A DNA stretch of 59,157 bases from Acephala macrosclerotiorum (lineage: Eukaryota > Ascomycota > Leotiomycetes > Helotiales > Mollisiaceae). Below, piece by piece: positions 47,985 through 59,157 of the stretch. Made by a program: the position numbers and the translations under genes. Within the stretch, counting starts at the first letter, position 1. Every line of letters starts with the position of its first letter. The notes below the pieces were generated by a model. The model did no database searches and had not been told where the DNA came from. It saw nothing but the letters and a program-made list of their open reading frames with translations. The DNA is taken from positions 1,424-60,580 of the forward strand of contig MU119509.1 in assembly GCA_014904845.1 (NCBI GenBank). Direction: 5' to 3'.

Positions 47985-48416
47985 TATGTTTCTCGTCTGC
48001 CGAGTTTATCAAAACAAAATGCCCTTGATGAACAGCATTGACCCAAACTGTCGCATCCAGTTGTGTCTCGGTGATTGTATGAAAGACAGTCTCATCCACC
48101 ATCCACCTCAGCGTCTCGGGAGCAGCAATCCGATCAACCTCCAGAGTTTATGTGTGAAATTTTCCCTGGCATGGTATCCCCTGGCGTTGCAGGTTCGAAG
48201 ACAGTCCACCTTCTCATTCTCCATAACATCAAATTCTCTAACAGCAGGCCAATTTTGATAATTCTCAAGATATGCGCCACCCAGCGTCCAAAATGCAGGC
48301 CAGTAACCTAGTGCTTCCGTACTAAATAAATACTGAATGGAGATGCTAGCTTGGATACGCATCTTCTTTCCCTCTGCAGCAAGAAAATTTTTGCCACTGA
48401 GAGCTAGATTCTCGGA
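47985..48416 (-). pseudogene. GH16-like glycoside hydrolase fragment
   Basis: Minus-strand relic of a laminarinase/glucanase-type GH16 enzyme. From 48416 it reads LALSGKNFLAAEGKKMRI, GYWPAFWTLG and NWPAVREFDVMEN. The last keeps the catalytic E-x-D-x-x-E pattern. The frame then breaks at about 48140 (stop at 48108-48110) and resumes in another frame as PETLRWMVDETVFHTI and WVNAVHQGHFVLIN, the usual downstream strand of the fold. The part between the active site and this strand is much shorter than in the family. A branch-like ATACTAAC and AAG precede 48416, so it probably began at an exon border. Neither end of the gene is present. Confidence 0.7.
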
Positions 48417-48566
48417 CTTGTTAGTATAAGCTGGAGTAATCTATGTCTTCGATCTGTTGTTGTTTTCCCCAACCTGCTCTCTCAGTTTTTCATCTCACAT
48501 CTACAGCCACCAACTGACCATCCCTGCTCTCCTATTTGCTTCGAGTCCAAATGCAGAGACCTATCA

Positions 48567-51500
48567 TTAACTGGCAGCTGTATCACTGCTAAGTAGCGAA
48601 ATCCTATCTTCCGTCTCTTTGTCCACACTTGTCTCCGATCCATGCCCTAAGGACGTCGGCGTGACCGTCAAGCTACCCTCCTTGTCTTCGAGAAGTTTGA
48701 TGACTTCCACATGGCCTTGACAAATCGCTGCATGGAGCGGACTCTCTTCCTTCCACCCAAGGTTGATATCAGCGCCCGCCTCAAGCAAGATCTTGACAAC
48801 TCCGGTATGTCCACGAAACGCGGCACTATACAACGGCGTACCCCAACTAAAACTCTCAACATTGACTTCCTCGGCTGGCAACCTTCTCAACAGCTCCTTG
48901 ACCAAAGTCACATTCCCAGCGTCGCACGCAAAATGCAAAGCCGAGTGCTTTGGAGGATTGTTGGAGCCCATTTGAGCACCAGCATTGATCAAAGCTACAG
49001 CAATTTCAGTTACTGCCTCTTCGCTTTGACCCTCAGTGGAAGCGGCTTGGTGAAGACAATTGTAGCTATCGAGCGACTCAGAACTTGGATCCAATCCTCG
49101 AGACAAGAGAAGGTCGACGAGTTCCTTATCGCCGCATTTCGAAGCTTCCCAGAGCACATTGGTGCCCCAATACCGACATCCATTGACATCGGCGCCCTGG
49201 CTGATCAAGTACTTGGCCACTGCCACTTCGCGAAAATCTAAAGCAACCATCAAAGCGGTCGCCCTGTCATTGTCTTTCATGTTTATGAACTTTGATACCG
49301 CTTTGATGGCTGTCAGTATATTGAATTTCGTGGTACTGCACCGGGACTTACTTTCAAGTTCTAGGCCCGATTCAGATGTTTCCTCCCTCGTTCCATTTTC
49401 GCCTATTATATCCTGTTCACTTCGGTTGCTATGATTCTTAACTTTGTCGACAAAAAGCTCTACAATCTTTATATGTCCATATTCGGCGGCGATGTGCAAG
49501 GGAGTCTGCATTTTGTTGTTCCGGGAGAACATACTAGCCCCACACTCCAGAAGCCGCTCGACGATCAGAAACCTTCCATTTTCAGCAGCGTAGTGCAAAG
49601 GCTGATAACCACGCTTGTCCTTTACGGAAACAGACGCACGGAAGCCGAAAAGAGTATTCGCTAGGTCCAGGAAGCCTTTCCGACTAGCAATGTGCAGAGC
49701 GGTCTCATTCTCTTCATTCAATATCTGATCTGGATCGCTGCCGACGGTGAGAAGGCCCCAACAAGCATACCAATGATTGTGTTGGACTGAATTCAAAAAG
49801 GAAACTTGGTCTTGTCGAACGATTTCTGGGCCTTTCAGCGAGGCACTGAATAGTTGGGTGACATAGTCGCTGTCTCTTTGTTGTGCGTCAAGCTCCTTTG
49901 GCTTTCCCATCTCCACGCAATTTTGAGTTTGTTGAGAAGCTGCTCGGCGCGCAGCCAGTTGCAGTGCAATTCTAAAGTCTTGATATGATGCGGGCACAAT
50001 CATCCACGGTAGATTGCCCTTCTCATCTTCGAGATCTGTTCGGGCACCATATTGTACGAGAAGTTTGGCTGCAGCAACAGAGCTGCTTTCTGCTGCATAA
50101 TGCAGCGGAGTTCGTAGACCTTTGTCGACAGCATTCAAGTTTGCACCCATTCTCATCAACAACTCCATCCCGTCAACCTTGTCCCTCTCCGCAGCCAAGT
50201 GCAATGCCGTGGAATTGTCTGTCCGAGTACGTACATTGACATCTCCAAGCATGTCCATATCTCGGAATAATACAAGAGTCTTGTTGTTACTATGTTGAAG
50301 GATGATGTGGATTGGTAGAAGCCCTCGACTCGTCGGTTGATCGAAACTGTTCCTAAACTCTTTAGATTCTTCATTGATCGCTTTTGCTCGCTCGATCCAA
50401 AATTTAAGCGTGTTCGATTGACCTCGCTTGATAACTTCGTGTAAGGGAGAGCAGCCGTCCTCATCCAGCAGAGTCAAATCAGGATGGAAAGTCAGCACTT
50501 CTTGCAATCCTGCTTCGTACCCAGAAGTCGCCAGATAGTGCAACGCAGTCCACTTCCTAGCATTCGCGGCGTTTACATCAGCCCCATTCTCAAGTAGAAG
50601 CTTTAGTGCGAGAGCTTTCCTATGCTGTACCAAGGATCTCGGAGTTAGCATTTCCATTTCAAGCACTTCAAAAAGGTGAGGAGACAAGAATGTTCCAAGG
50701 TTCTCGAAACCTTCAAGACTCTCAAAATAAAGAGGAAAGGGGTATATTTCTCCGAGAAGGTAGGCTTACAGAAGGGTTTCCACAATATGTAGCGAGGAGG
50801 ATCAATGGCGTGTTTCCTTTCTTGTCCCGGACATTCATGTTGATTCCATCATATTGCAGAAGGATATCCAAGAGCCTGAGAATGTGCGCATCGTCGGAGC
50901 TCGTTATGTTGCCTATAATTGGCGGTAGGACTGGACGACTTGCAGGCACTCGTTTTCTAGGCACGACTGACATTGGGCGCCTAGGCGGCGGCGGCGGCGA
51001 GATATCAGGCAAGGATGGGGTGACCGCTGCATGGAGCACGCTGTGAAACTTGGAGCTGGCACGATTCCGGAGCGAGACATCTTCTGGTAACAGAGTACGT
51101 ATTATTGAGGATGGAGCCCGACCGCGGACAGCCAAATGTATGGGAAGAGTTCCGTCGTTTCTCACAGACGTTTTCTGCTGCCGTTGTAAATCAATTAGAT
51201 CGATGAGTTCTTCCAGGTACCGGAAGTCATGAAGGCTTGGACGGTCAAGTAAACTATGCAGTAAAGTATTTCCTTCCTGGTCCACATGTTGAAGATGGAG
51301 GCCTTGATCAATCATGACTCTAATGATGGCCAAGTCCTGCTCCTCCACGAGACGTCCATTTCCAAGGAGTGAATGAAGTACTGATTTGCCCGTCTGTGTG
51401 CACTGGAATTCGTCTACCTCCTTGCTAATAAGTAGTTCGACGAGCTCTTTTCGATGTAGTGGTGCTTCTACTGCGAAATGGAAAAGGTTGCGATTTTGGA

Positions 51501-54500
51501 CGGTGATATTGAAGTCAATGCTTTCTACATTAGAAAGGAATTGGACCGAGTTTAATACACCATAGCAAACGGCGAAAGCCAAAGCCGGAGCAGCCCTTGG
51601 TCGAATGTCTGTTATATCCTGAGTGACGACGGTGTTTACGTCAAAACCACTATTCAAGATCGTCTCAAGGCATTTGATTTGCCCAGATAAAGTGGCCTCT
51701 ATCCACGAGAGCTGGACGTGCCGAGATGTGTTCAAGTCCTCTGTGAGACAATATTTCAGCAACATCCTTAAGGTATCGGCGTTGCCTGAGCGAGCTACAA
51801 CTGGCAGACAGTGTGAAAGGATGTTCCCGTCAGCACCATTGGTCATGAAGGTTTCCAAGACTTGAGTTTGGCCACTTTCAGCAATGGCAATGGCAGCTTC
51901 AGTTGTGATTTCGCGTGGTGTGCTCGCATGCAATTTAGAGTATTGAGTAACTATATCCTTGTCGACAGAGATAGTTGTGTACGTATTGATGTACGAGAGC
52001 ACCTTGGCTATCGAAGCTGGATCTAATGACCCAGCAAGGGGATGATTAAGGATGTCCTTGAACAAGATCACCATTTTCTTGATTTCTTCTGCCACGGTCT
52101 CCCGTCTGCGAATTACGGGATCTTTCGAAGCGTTTTTCGAATTTGGATAGATCGGTACTTGATAATTATGTGCTGGAAACTCCCAAAAAGTGGACTCGGA
52201 AATGGTTGAAATGGCATGTTGGTCAAGTAGCTCTTTGAATATCGTGGAGGAGAGATCTCTGTTCCAGATAGCAATTTCAAGAGTAGCCGACATCGGAGTG
52301 AGCTTTCTCTTGTTTTTTGTCGCCGAAATGTGAGGCGTTGCCCAAGTCTCCAACAGATAAAGATCTCCTCGCGCTCCGTGGTTCAAAAGCAAGGTCACAA
52401 GTGGGGACTTTTTGATGAATTCTTTGTTGCGTCTCCAATTGAGCCCTTGGATAGCGCATAGCAGCGGTGTTCCAATTGTAGGATCTTGAGAATTAACATC
52501 GACCTTTCTTTCCAGGAGCCAGCGGCAAATTCCAACTAGTCCAAGCCTAGCAGCAATATGCAAAGTTGAGGCAGCTTTTGGCACATCTTTACTCGCTCTA
52601 TCTGGCCAATGGATCTGCAGCCATAGCACGAAGTTGTTTGATTTCATAGGAGCAAAAAGCTGGCATAAGAGTTCAAAGCATGATTTTTCGACATCATGCT
52701 CCAGGTGCTCAGGCCACCACATCGCAGCATACTCGAGAAAGGGATCCTTGTCCACGTCCTTCTCAGTCTCCTTCCAGTCTATTGTGAGGTCCCATTGCGA
52801 AAACTCGGAGAAGTTGAGGTATGTAAGACAAATCTTCGCCATGTATGTTCTCAGTTCTCCAGAATCGTCATCGATATAAAAGTCGGCAACATCTGGGTCT
52901 TCTAGGAGATTCGCGCCAGTGAGGAATTCCTCCACGGTGAAATGGGAAAATGAGAGGATGCCGGTCTTCTCGTCTTTCCTTATGAGGCTGCTGCACCATT
53001 TTAAGATTGCATCTTCATCTGGAATGTCCCCGGGGTCCAAGTACTCTGTGTCAACTTCCATGGCAACGATCTTCGCGATCGTTTCTACGTGCAGTGGCTC
53101 TTTCGCATACAGGATCCACAATAGTGTCCGCTTTACCATGCGTTTGTTGCTCGCAGTGCTGTTCACAACCCTGTTGAGGATTCTTTTATACGTCTCGAAA
53201 AGATTCTTTGGTAGCATTTCGAGTGCTTTTCGTCGCTCCTTATCCGTGCTCAGCAAACAGAGATGGTCTAGCTGGCAGGCTGCCCACTGAAACCTGAGAA
53301 AAGATCAATTGATGTCATTGATGCCCCAATGTGTACGGAACAATTTGAGACTTACATGCCGTTTGCTTTCGAGACAATCGTGTTGATGATGATTTCTTTC
53401 AAAGCCGGATCACGCAAACGCAACGTCTTATTCTTCATCCGAGTTTCGATTATCGCGGCGACGTAAAGCTCCAAATCGTTTCCTCTAGCTGCTATAGAGA
53501 TACTGTCGAAGGTCTCAAAATGTCGTCGAATATCAATCTCATCTCTGCTTGTGTAAATGGTCTTGATGGTTCCGTCTTTGGTGGACGTCAGGGTAGAGAG
53601 CATCCGCAAGATATCGAGTCTGTCCAACTGTTCGGAGCATTCATCGATACCATCAATGATTACAGTGAGACATTCGAAATGTTGCGAAAGCTGTTTGAGT
53701 AGATCTTTAAGTTGAGAGCACGTTGGTAGAACCGGATGCTTGCCTCTGTCGTTACACTTGATAAAGAATTGCTCTAAATCAAGGTACGCCTCGTGGGAGC
53801 AAGCGCAGACCTGTCTGATTAAAGATCCAAGGATAGTCAAAAGCCGTTGTGTCTGTGGCAGTCTGTACTCACAGTAGAAGTAAGCTACGGCGTGGCGTGG
53901 TGACTTCGCAGACATGATCCTCGCCTCCTCAATAGCAGCGGAACTACAAATCTAATCAGAACAGGTCATTCTGAGGGACAGGAGAGCTTGCGTCAAGATA
54001 GTCTTTCCAGCGCCGGCTAGGAAAATGGAGGTAGTTAGGGTCTCAATCCCAAGCTATGGGGATGTAACTATAGACTTACGAATTCCATAGAGCCAGATTG
54101 CAGAACCTGGCTCTTCTGTCCACTTTTCGAATTCGGGAGTGTCGAAGAACCACAGCACTGTATTTGGATGTCGGAGACTCTTGGCATTCCGATGCTTCTC
54201 GTACGGATTTACGGTCGAACACCAATCGAAAATCTTTCGCTTCTCCTCGTCTTGCTCGTTTTCAGCCTGCTCCTCGGCCATACGCTGCAATTTCAATTGA
54301 ACATCTTGCACTGTTTCGGACAAGGTCTGCTGTGAAGACAATGCTTTCATCAATGCGGTTCTGCGAGAGTGGTTAAAAATTTCCGGTCCCATGATACAGA
54401 AGTCTAATCGACACTTACAGTCCATCAGCTGTCAGCGCGTCAGAAAGATCGCTCTTGTTTCTCGCCATCTTCACCACCAGATCTCTAATCTCGTGTGCCT

Positions 54501-54855
54501 TGAATGGCCATTGCAGCTTCACTTTCGTCGCTGCAAGCGTTTTCGTTTGATCCAAGTCAAACTTGCTCAAAGACTTCGTTAGAAAATCGAGGTTCTTCCG
54601 ACACGTCTGGAAATGTTCCATACGTGGAGCAGAAGAAGGGTCGTTCTCAGACGCATCGTGATTCTGCTCCAGACATCGAGCCAACAACCACAAGCTATTC
54701 AGCACTCCGTACAGACTCTGTACTTCGAGAAGCAGCTCTCTGATCTCATTTTGGGCTCCTTTCGCGAGAGAATAGAATCTCGAGATCTTAAGGACGATCA
54801 AATCCGCAAGGCTGACGAGGCCAGCAATGCTGCTCGCGACACCGATAGCTTCCAT
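48567..54855 (-). CDS. Large NLR: Helo-like N-domain - NACHT - ankyrin array
   Basis: Fungal NLR expected to sense non-self through its ankyrin array and signal through an N-terminal Helo-like helical domain. Exons 54855-54419, 54360-54080, 54016-53980, 53943-53356, 53293-50770 and 50720-48567 give 2006 residues with all phases closing. The start is MEAIGVASSIAGLVSLADL; an in-frame ATG lies 28 codons upstream. Residues ~1-200 are Helo-like (NEIRELLLEVQSLYGVLNSL). Walker A GIPGAGKT (238-245) is encoded mostly by a 37-nt exon. Walker B LTVIIDGIDEC is near 344-354, followed by KANGMFQWAACQLD and FSHFTVEEFLTG. Ankyrin units fill about residues 680-1970 (TLHIAARLGLVG, ALHLAAERDK, PLHYAAENGR, PLHAAICQGHVEV). 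Intron 3 is doubtful (36 nt, donor GTCCCT). A further 42-nt in-frame intron at 49351-49310 is possible. Confidence 0.85.
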
Positions 54856-55180
54856 TCTCACTTCGATATATAGATTCCGTACCGCAACTACATCAAGTCT
54901 CGACAGTTTCCATGGTGCAGGTGCGCGCGTTGGACGCAAGCCGTTGTTGAGAGATTGAAGCCACTTTCAAGTCGTGGACCACGAGGCGGGTCAGCCTGGT
55001 GGCTGCGCCACTGTGGCCAGAGGGGCTGAAGCCTGCGCTTCCATGTCGGTGAAGAGGCTCTGGTCTGCCTCACAGGAATCCTTGCTGTGTTTTCTAGTAG
55101 TGCATGCTGATGGCGATGGTCTTTGGTGTGAAATTTTTTTTTTTGTTTTGGATTTATTAGTTTATTTAACTGCCTAATCT
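54856..55180. promoter_or_regulatory. Promoter region of the large NLR at the AT-rich border
   Basis: Only about 325 bp of normal-composition DNA separates the NLR start from AT-rich sequence. No other gene is seen. From about 55130 the sequence turns T-rich, then RIP-like. Confidence 0.5.
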
Positions 55181-58100
55181 AGCGCTATGCAAACGTACTA
55201 TATAAGGTTAAATTACAAATATAATTACGTATTAATTAATATTAAATTTAAAATTAAAAATAATATATTTTTTTTTGATTTATATATATATTTTAATATA
55301 ATATAATAATTTTTAAAAAAAATTTAATTAATTTTATAAATATAATTATTATAATTTTTTTTTAAAATATTAAAATTAATTATTAATATAAATATAATTA
55401 TATATAATATATTATATATTAATTTTTTAATTAAATAATAAATAAAACGAATAATATTTTTTTAAATAAAAAATTAATTAATTATTTTAATTTTTTTTAC
55501 GAATTATTATTATAATTTATATAAAATAATAAATAAAATATAAATTAAATATAATAATTTTATACGAATTATTTATTATAATTTTATTTAAAATTTATTA
55601 ATAATATTAATATATTACGTTTAATAAATATAATTTTTATATATCGAATATAAAAATTATTAATTATTTAAAAAATTAAATTTAAAATTAAAAATATTAA
55701 TATAATAATAATTTTTATATTAATTTTTTTTAATTAAAATACGTAATAAATACGAATATATATTTCGATATTAATAATTATTATTTTTTAATATAATTTT
55801 TTATTTAATTATAAATTTAATAAATAATTTTATAATTTAAAAATTTAATATTTATAAAATGATTATAAAAAATTATTCGTTTAAAAATTTTTTTTTTTTA
55901 TAATTATATTAATTATATTATAAACTTTTTATAAAATTATAATAATTTTATATAATATTAATTAATTAATTTTTTATTTTAATTAATTTTTTTTTTATAA
56001 AATTAATATAAAATTTAATTTAATAATTTTTTAATCGTTGTAAAATAATATTATAAATTATATTATTTTAATTTTTAATTATTTATATTATATTTTAAAA
56101 AATCGTATTTTATATAATTATTAAAAATATTAATAATTCGATATATTTTAAACGTAATTAAATTTTTATAATATAATATTTTAATTAATTTAAAAATTAA
56201 TTAATAAAATCGAAATTTATTAAAATATAAAAAAAATTATAAAATTAATTATTAAATATTTTAATTTACGATTTATATAATTAATTAATAATAATTAATT
56301 ATATTTTTATATATTTATCGTATTTTTATAATTTTTTACGTTCGTATAATTATTTTAAAATTATAATATTAATTATAAAATATTTTTTGTTTAAATTTTA
56401 TTAATTATTATAATTATATATTTAATTTACGAGTTTAAATTAATATTATTAACGTATAAATCGTTTTTATATTAATTAAAATATAATTAATATTATATAA
56501 TAAATTGTTTTATTATTATTTTAATTTTTTATTTAAAATTATTATATTTTTTTATTCGAAATTTAATATTACGTAATATACGTTTTATAAATTTATTATT
56601 TTTATTATTAATTAAAATAATTTTTAATTTTTAAATTAATAAATTTAATTTTTTTTTATTTAAATTATATTTTATTTTTTTTAATAATTATATAATTGTA
56701 TTATTAAATATTAAATATTAAATATTTATTTAATTTTTTTTAATTAAAAAATAAAAATTATATATTAAAAAGTTTATTTTTAATTTAAAAATATAATATT
56801 TATAATATATAATAAATTAATAAATATTTGTTTTTACGAGTTTATATAATAATTTTTTTATAATTATATATACGTTTATATAATATTTTTTAATTTATTA
56901 TTAAAAATTTAAATTACGATTTTCGTTTTTTCGTATAATTCGTTTATTATTTTATTTTTAATTTCGTATATTAATTTAAATTTAAAAATCGAAATTTTTT
57001 TATATATAATTAAATAATATTATATAAATTCAAAATCGATTTTAATAATTAAATTCTTTTATTATAAAATTTTAAAAAAAAATTTAAATATAATAATAAT
57101 TTTTTTTTATATAATATTAATTAAAATTAAATAATTATTATTATCGTTTTTTTAATTTTTAATTTTTATATAATTTTTATAAATATTTTTTTTAATTTTT
57201 TAATTTATAATTTTTAAAAATAAAATTTAATTATAATTAATTTAAAATTTATTAATTTATAAAATAATTATATAATATATTTTTTAAAAATTTAAATATT
57301 AAAATTAATAAATAAATTTAAAATTATTAAAATATTATTAATTTATTATTTAATTTTATTAAATTATTATAAGTTTTTATTATTATTTATAATATTTATT
57401 TATTATTTAAATTTTATAAATATAATTTTTTTTAATATTATAAATTAAAAATTTTAATAATTTTAAATACGTATTAATTTAATATTTTTTAATAATATTT
57501 TATATTATTCGTATAAATATTTTTATAATAAAATTTATAAATATTTATAATTATTTTAATAATTATATAAAATATTAAATTGAATTAAAATTAAAATTAT
57601 ATTTTAAATTTATAATTTATAATTAATTAACGAATTATTTAATTTATTTATTTATTTCGCTTTTAATTTATTATTAATAATTATTTAATTAATTATAAAA
57701 TAATTAAATTTTTATATAAAAAAAATTAATTTATAAATTTTTTTTTAAAATAATTTGCTTTTTATAAAGAATATTTAAAATAATTAATATATTTTTAAAA
57801 AAAATAAAACTTTGTAAAATAATTTTTATAAAAACGTATTAAAAATATTAAAAATATTAAAAACTTAAAAAAATAATATAAAAATAATTTTAAATTTATA
57901 TTTATTTTTTAAGTTTACGTTTATTATATAAAATAATAATATTTATAAAAAACGAATAAAAAAATAAAAAAACAATTTTAAATTTATATTAAAAACGAAT
58001 TTTAAATTAATAAAAATTTTTACGTTTTTATTTATTATTTAATTAAAAATATATAAATATTAATAATAATATTTTTAATTATAAAATATTAATTTTTTAT

Positions 58101-59157
58101 AATTATTATAATAAAACGTATAAATATATTTTATTTTAATAAATTTATAAAAAAAAAATTTATTTTAAAATTAAAAAAAATCGTTAATTATATATATTTT
58201 TATAAATTTTTTTTAATAAAATTTAAATTAATATTAAATTTTTTTTTTTAAATTTATTTTTTTAAATCGTAAATTAAAAATAAAAAAAATATTATTTTAT
58301 TATTAAATAATAAAAAAAAATTAATTACAAATTAATTATTATTACGTATTATAATATTTAATTAATTAAATTAAATTTATAAAAAAAATTTAAATTCGAT
58401 ATTTATAATTTTTAAATTAATCGAAAATTTTATTTTTAAAAATATTAAAAATATTAAAATAATAATTATATATTTTTTTTTAATATTATTTTTTTTTAAT
58501 AATTTCTTTTTATTATTTTTATTTTCGTTGATAAATTTTTAAATTTTAAAACGTTATATTTATTTTTATATTTTAATATTAAAATAATTAATATTAATAA
58601 ATAATTTAAATAATTTATTAATATTAAATTTAATTATTATTTTTAATAATTTATCGAATTTTTAAAAGTTTTTTATATTCGTACGATTATTTAATAATTA
58701 TAATATCGATTATAAAACGCTTTTTTTAATAGTATTAAATTTAATTTTAATCATTTTATAATAAAATTATTAATTATACGTATATTTAAATAAAATTTTT
58801 TAAATTTAAAAAATAAAATTAAAATAATAATAATTTATTAATTAATATTAATTATTTATTTTTATTATTAAATATTTAAATTATAAAATAAGATTTTTCG
58901 TATAAAATTATTATTTTTATATTTTTAATTTCGTTTATTAATTTTAAATTTAAAATTTATTAATTATTAATTTTTTTCAAATTATTAAAAATTAATTTAA
59001 AATTTTTTTTTTACGAAAAATTATAAATAATTATTTATTTTTAATTTTTTTTTTTCAATTAAATAAATTTTAAATTTTTTTATATTTATATAAATTTTTT
59101 TAAAATATATAAAAAAAATTTAATCGAATAAAATAAATTGAATATTTTTTTTTTTTT
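55181..59157. other. Right AT-rich, RIP-like gene-free block
   Basis: Nearly pure A/T. Unlike the left end, both C and G are rare and sit almost only in CpG, so both strands were mutated fully. No frame, RNA gene or repeat boundary can be recognised, and the window ends in a T run. Repeat DNA after repeated RIP-like cycles is the best explanation. Confidence 0.7.

Noticed and set aside
50606..51046. 146-codon plus-strand frame
   Set aside because: Antisense to ankyrin exons of the large NLR and spans its intron 5.
1..59157. CRISPR arrays, bacterial operons, rRNA or tRNA genes
   Set aside because: No regularly spaced repeats, no rRNA blocks and no convincing cloverleaf were found. Introns and gene content are fungal.

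Overview
The window looks like a filamentous ascomycete chromosome (Pezizomycotina; Leotiomycetes is only a guess). It has short spliceosomal introns, mostly 42-63 nt, with CTAAC/CTGAC-type branch sites. It carries eukaryotic housekeeping genes, fungal-type NLR (STAND) proteins and an Argonaute, and its base composition is sharply split. About 1-19,440 and 55,180-59,157 are extremely AT-rich and gene-free, with most surviving cytosines in CpG, as after heavy RIP-like cytosine mutation. The 35.7-kb block between them has normal base composition and holds all intact genes.

Left AT-rich block: the only structure I can name is a decayed Ty3/gypsy-type LTR retrotransposon (about 1,823-13,923). It has a pair of ~258-bp direct repeats as LTRs and relics of reverse transcriptase/RNase H and integrase in that order. 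The rest of the block and the whole right block hold no recognisable gene.

Housekeeping part (20.7-29.5 kb): minus-strand genes for a PNS1/CTL choline-transporter-like protein, a SUR7/PalI-family membrane protein and a Glo3-type ArfGAP. A plus-strand TIM21 gene shares a 236-bp promoter with the ArfGAP. The PNS1 gene has a puzzle: its best first exon is the start of a 492-codon Q-rich open reading frame, so the first intron (~1.43 kb) would be almost entirely open.

Defence-like part (30.5-54.9 kb): an intact NLR (alpha/beta-hydrolase, NACHT, degenerate ankyrins), then a tandem paralogue that is a pseudogene. The paralogue has lost its start codon, carries indels and has a 552-bp MITE-like element inside an intron. 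Next come a BTB-bromodomain fusion whose bromodomain lacks the usual acetyl-lysine-binding Asn, and an Argonaute with two N-terminal CCHC zinc knuckles and an intact DEDH site. Two gene relics follow (NmrA-like and GH16-like), then a ~2000-residue Helo-like/NACHT/ankyrin NLR ending about 300 bp from the right AT-rich block. Two classes of NLR and an Argonaute between RIP-like blocks suggest an accessory genome-defence and non-self-recognition neighbourhood; that is inference from location only.

Gene models were spliced by hand. Each full model closes in frame across all its exons, which is the main support for the exon boundaries given. No database search was run; family names rest on recognised motifs.
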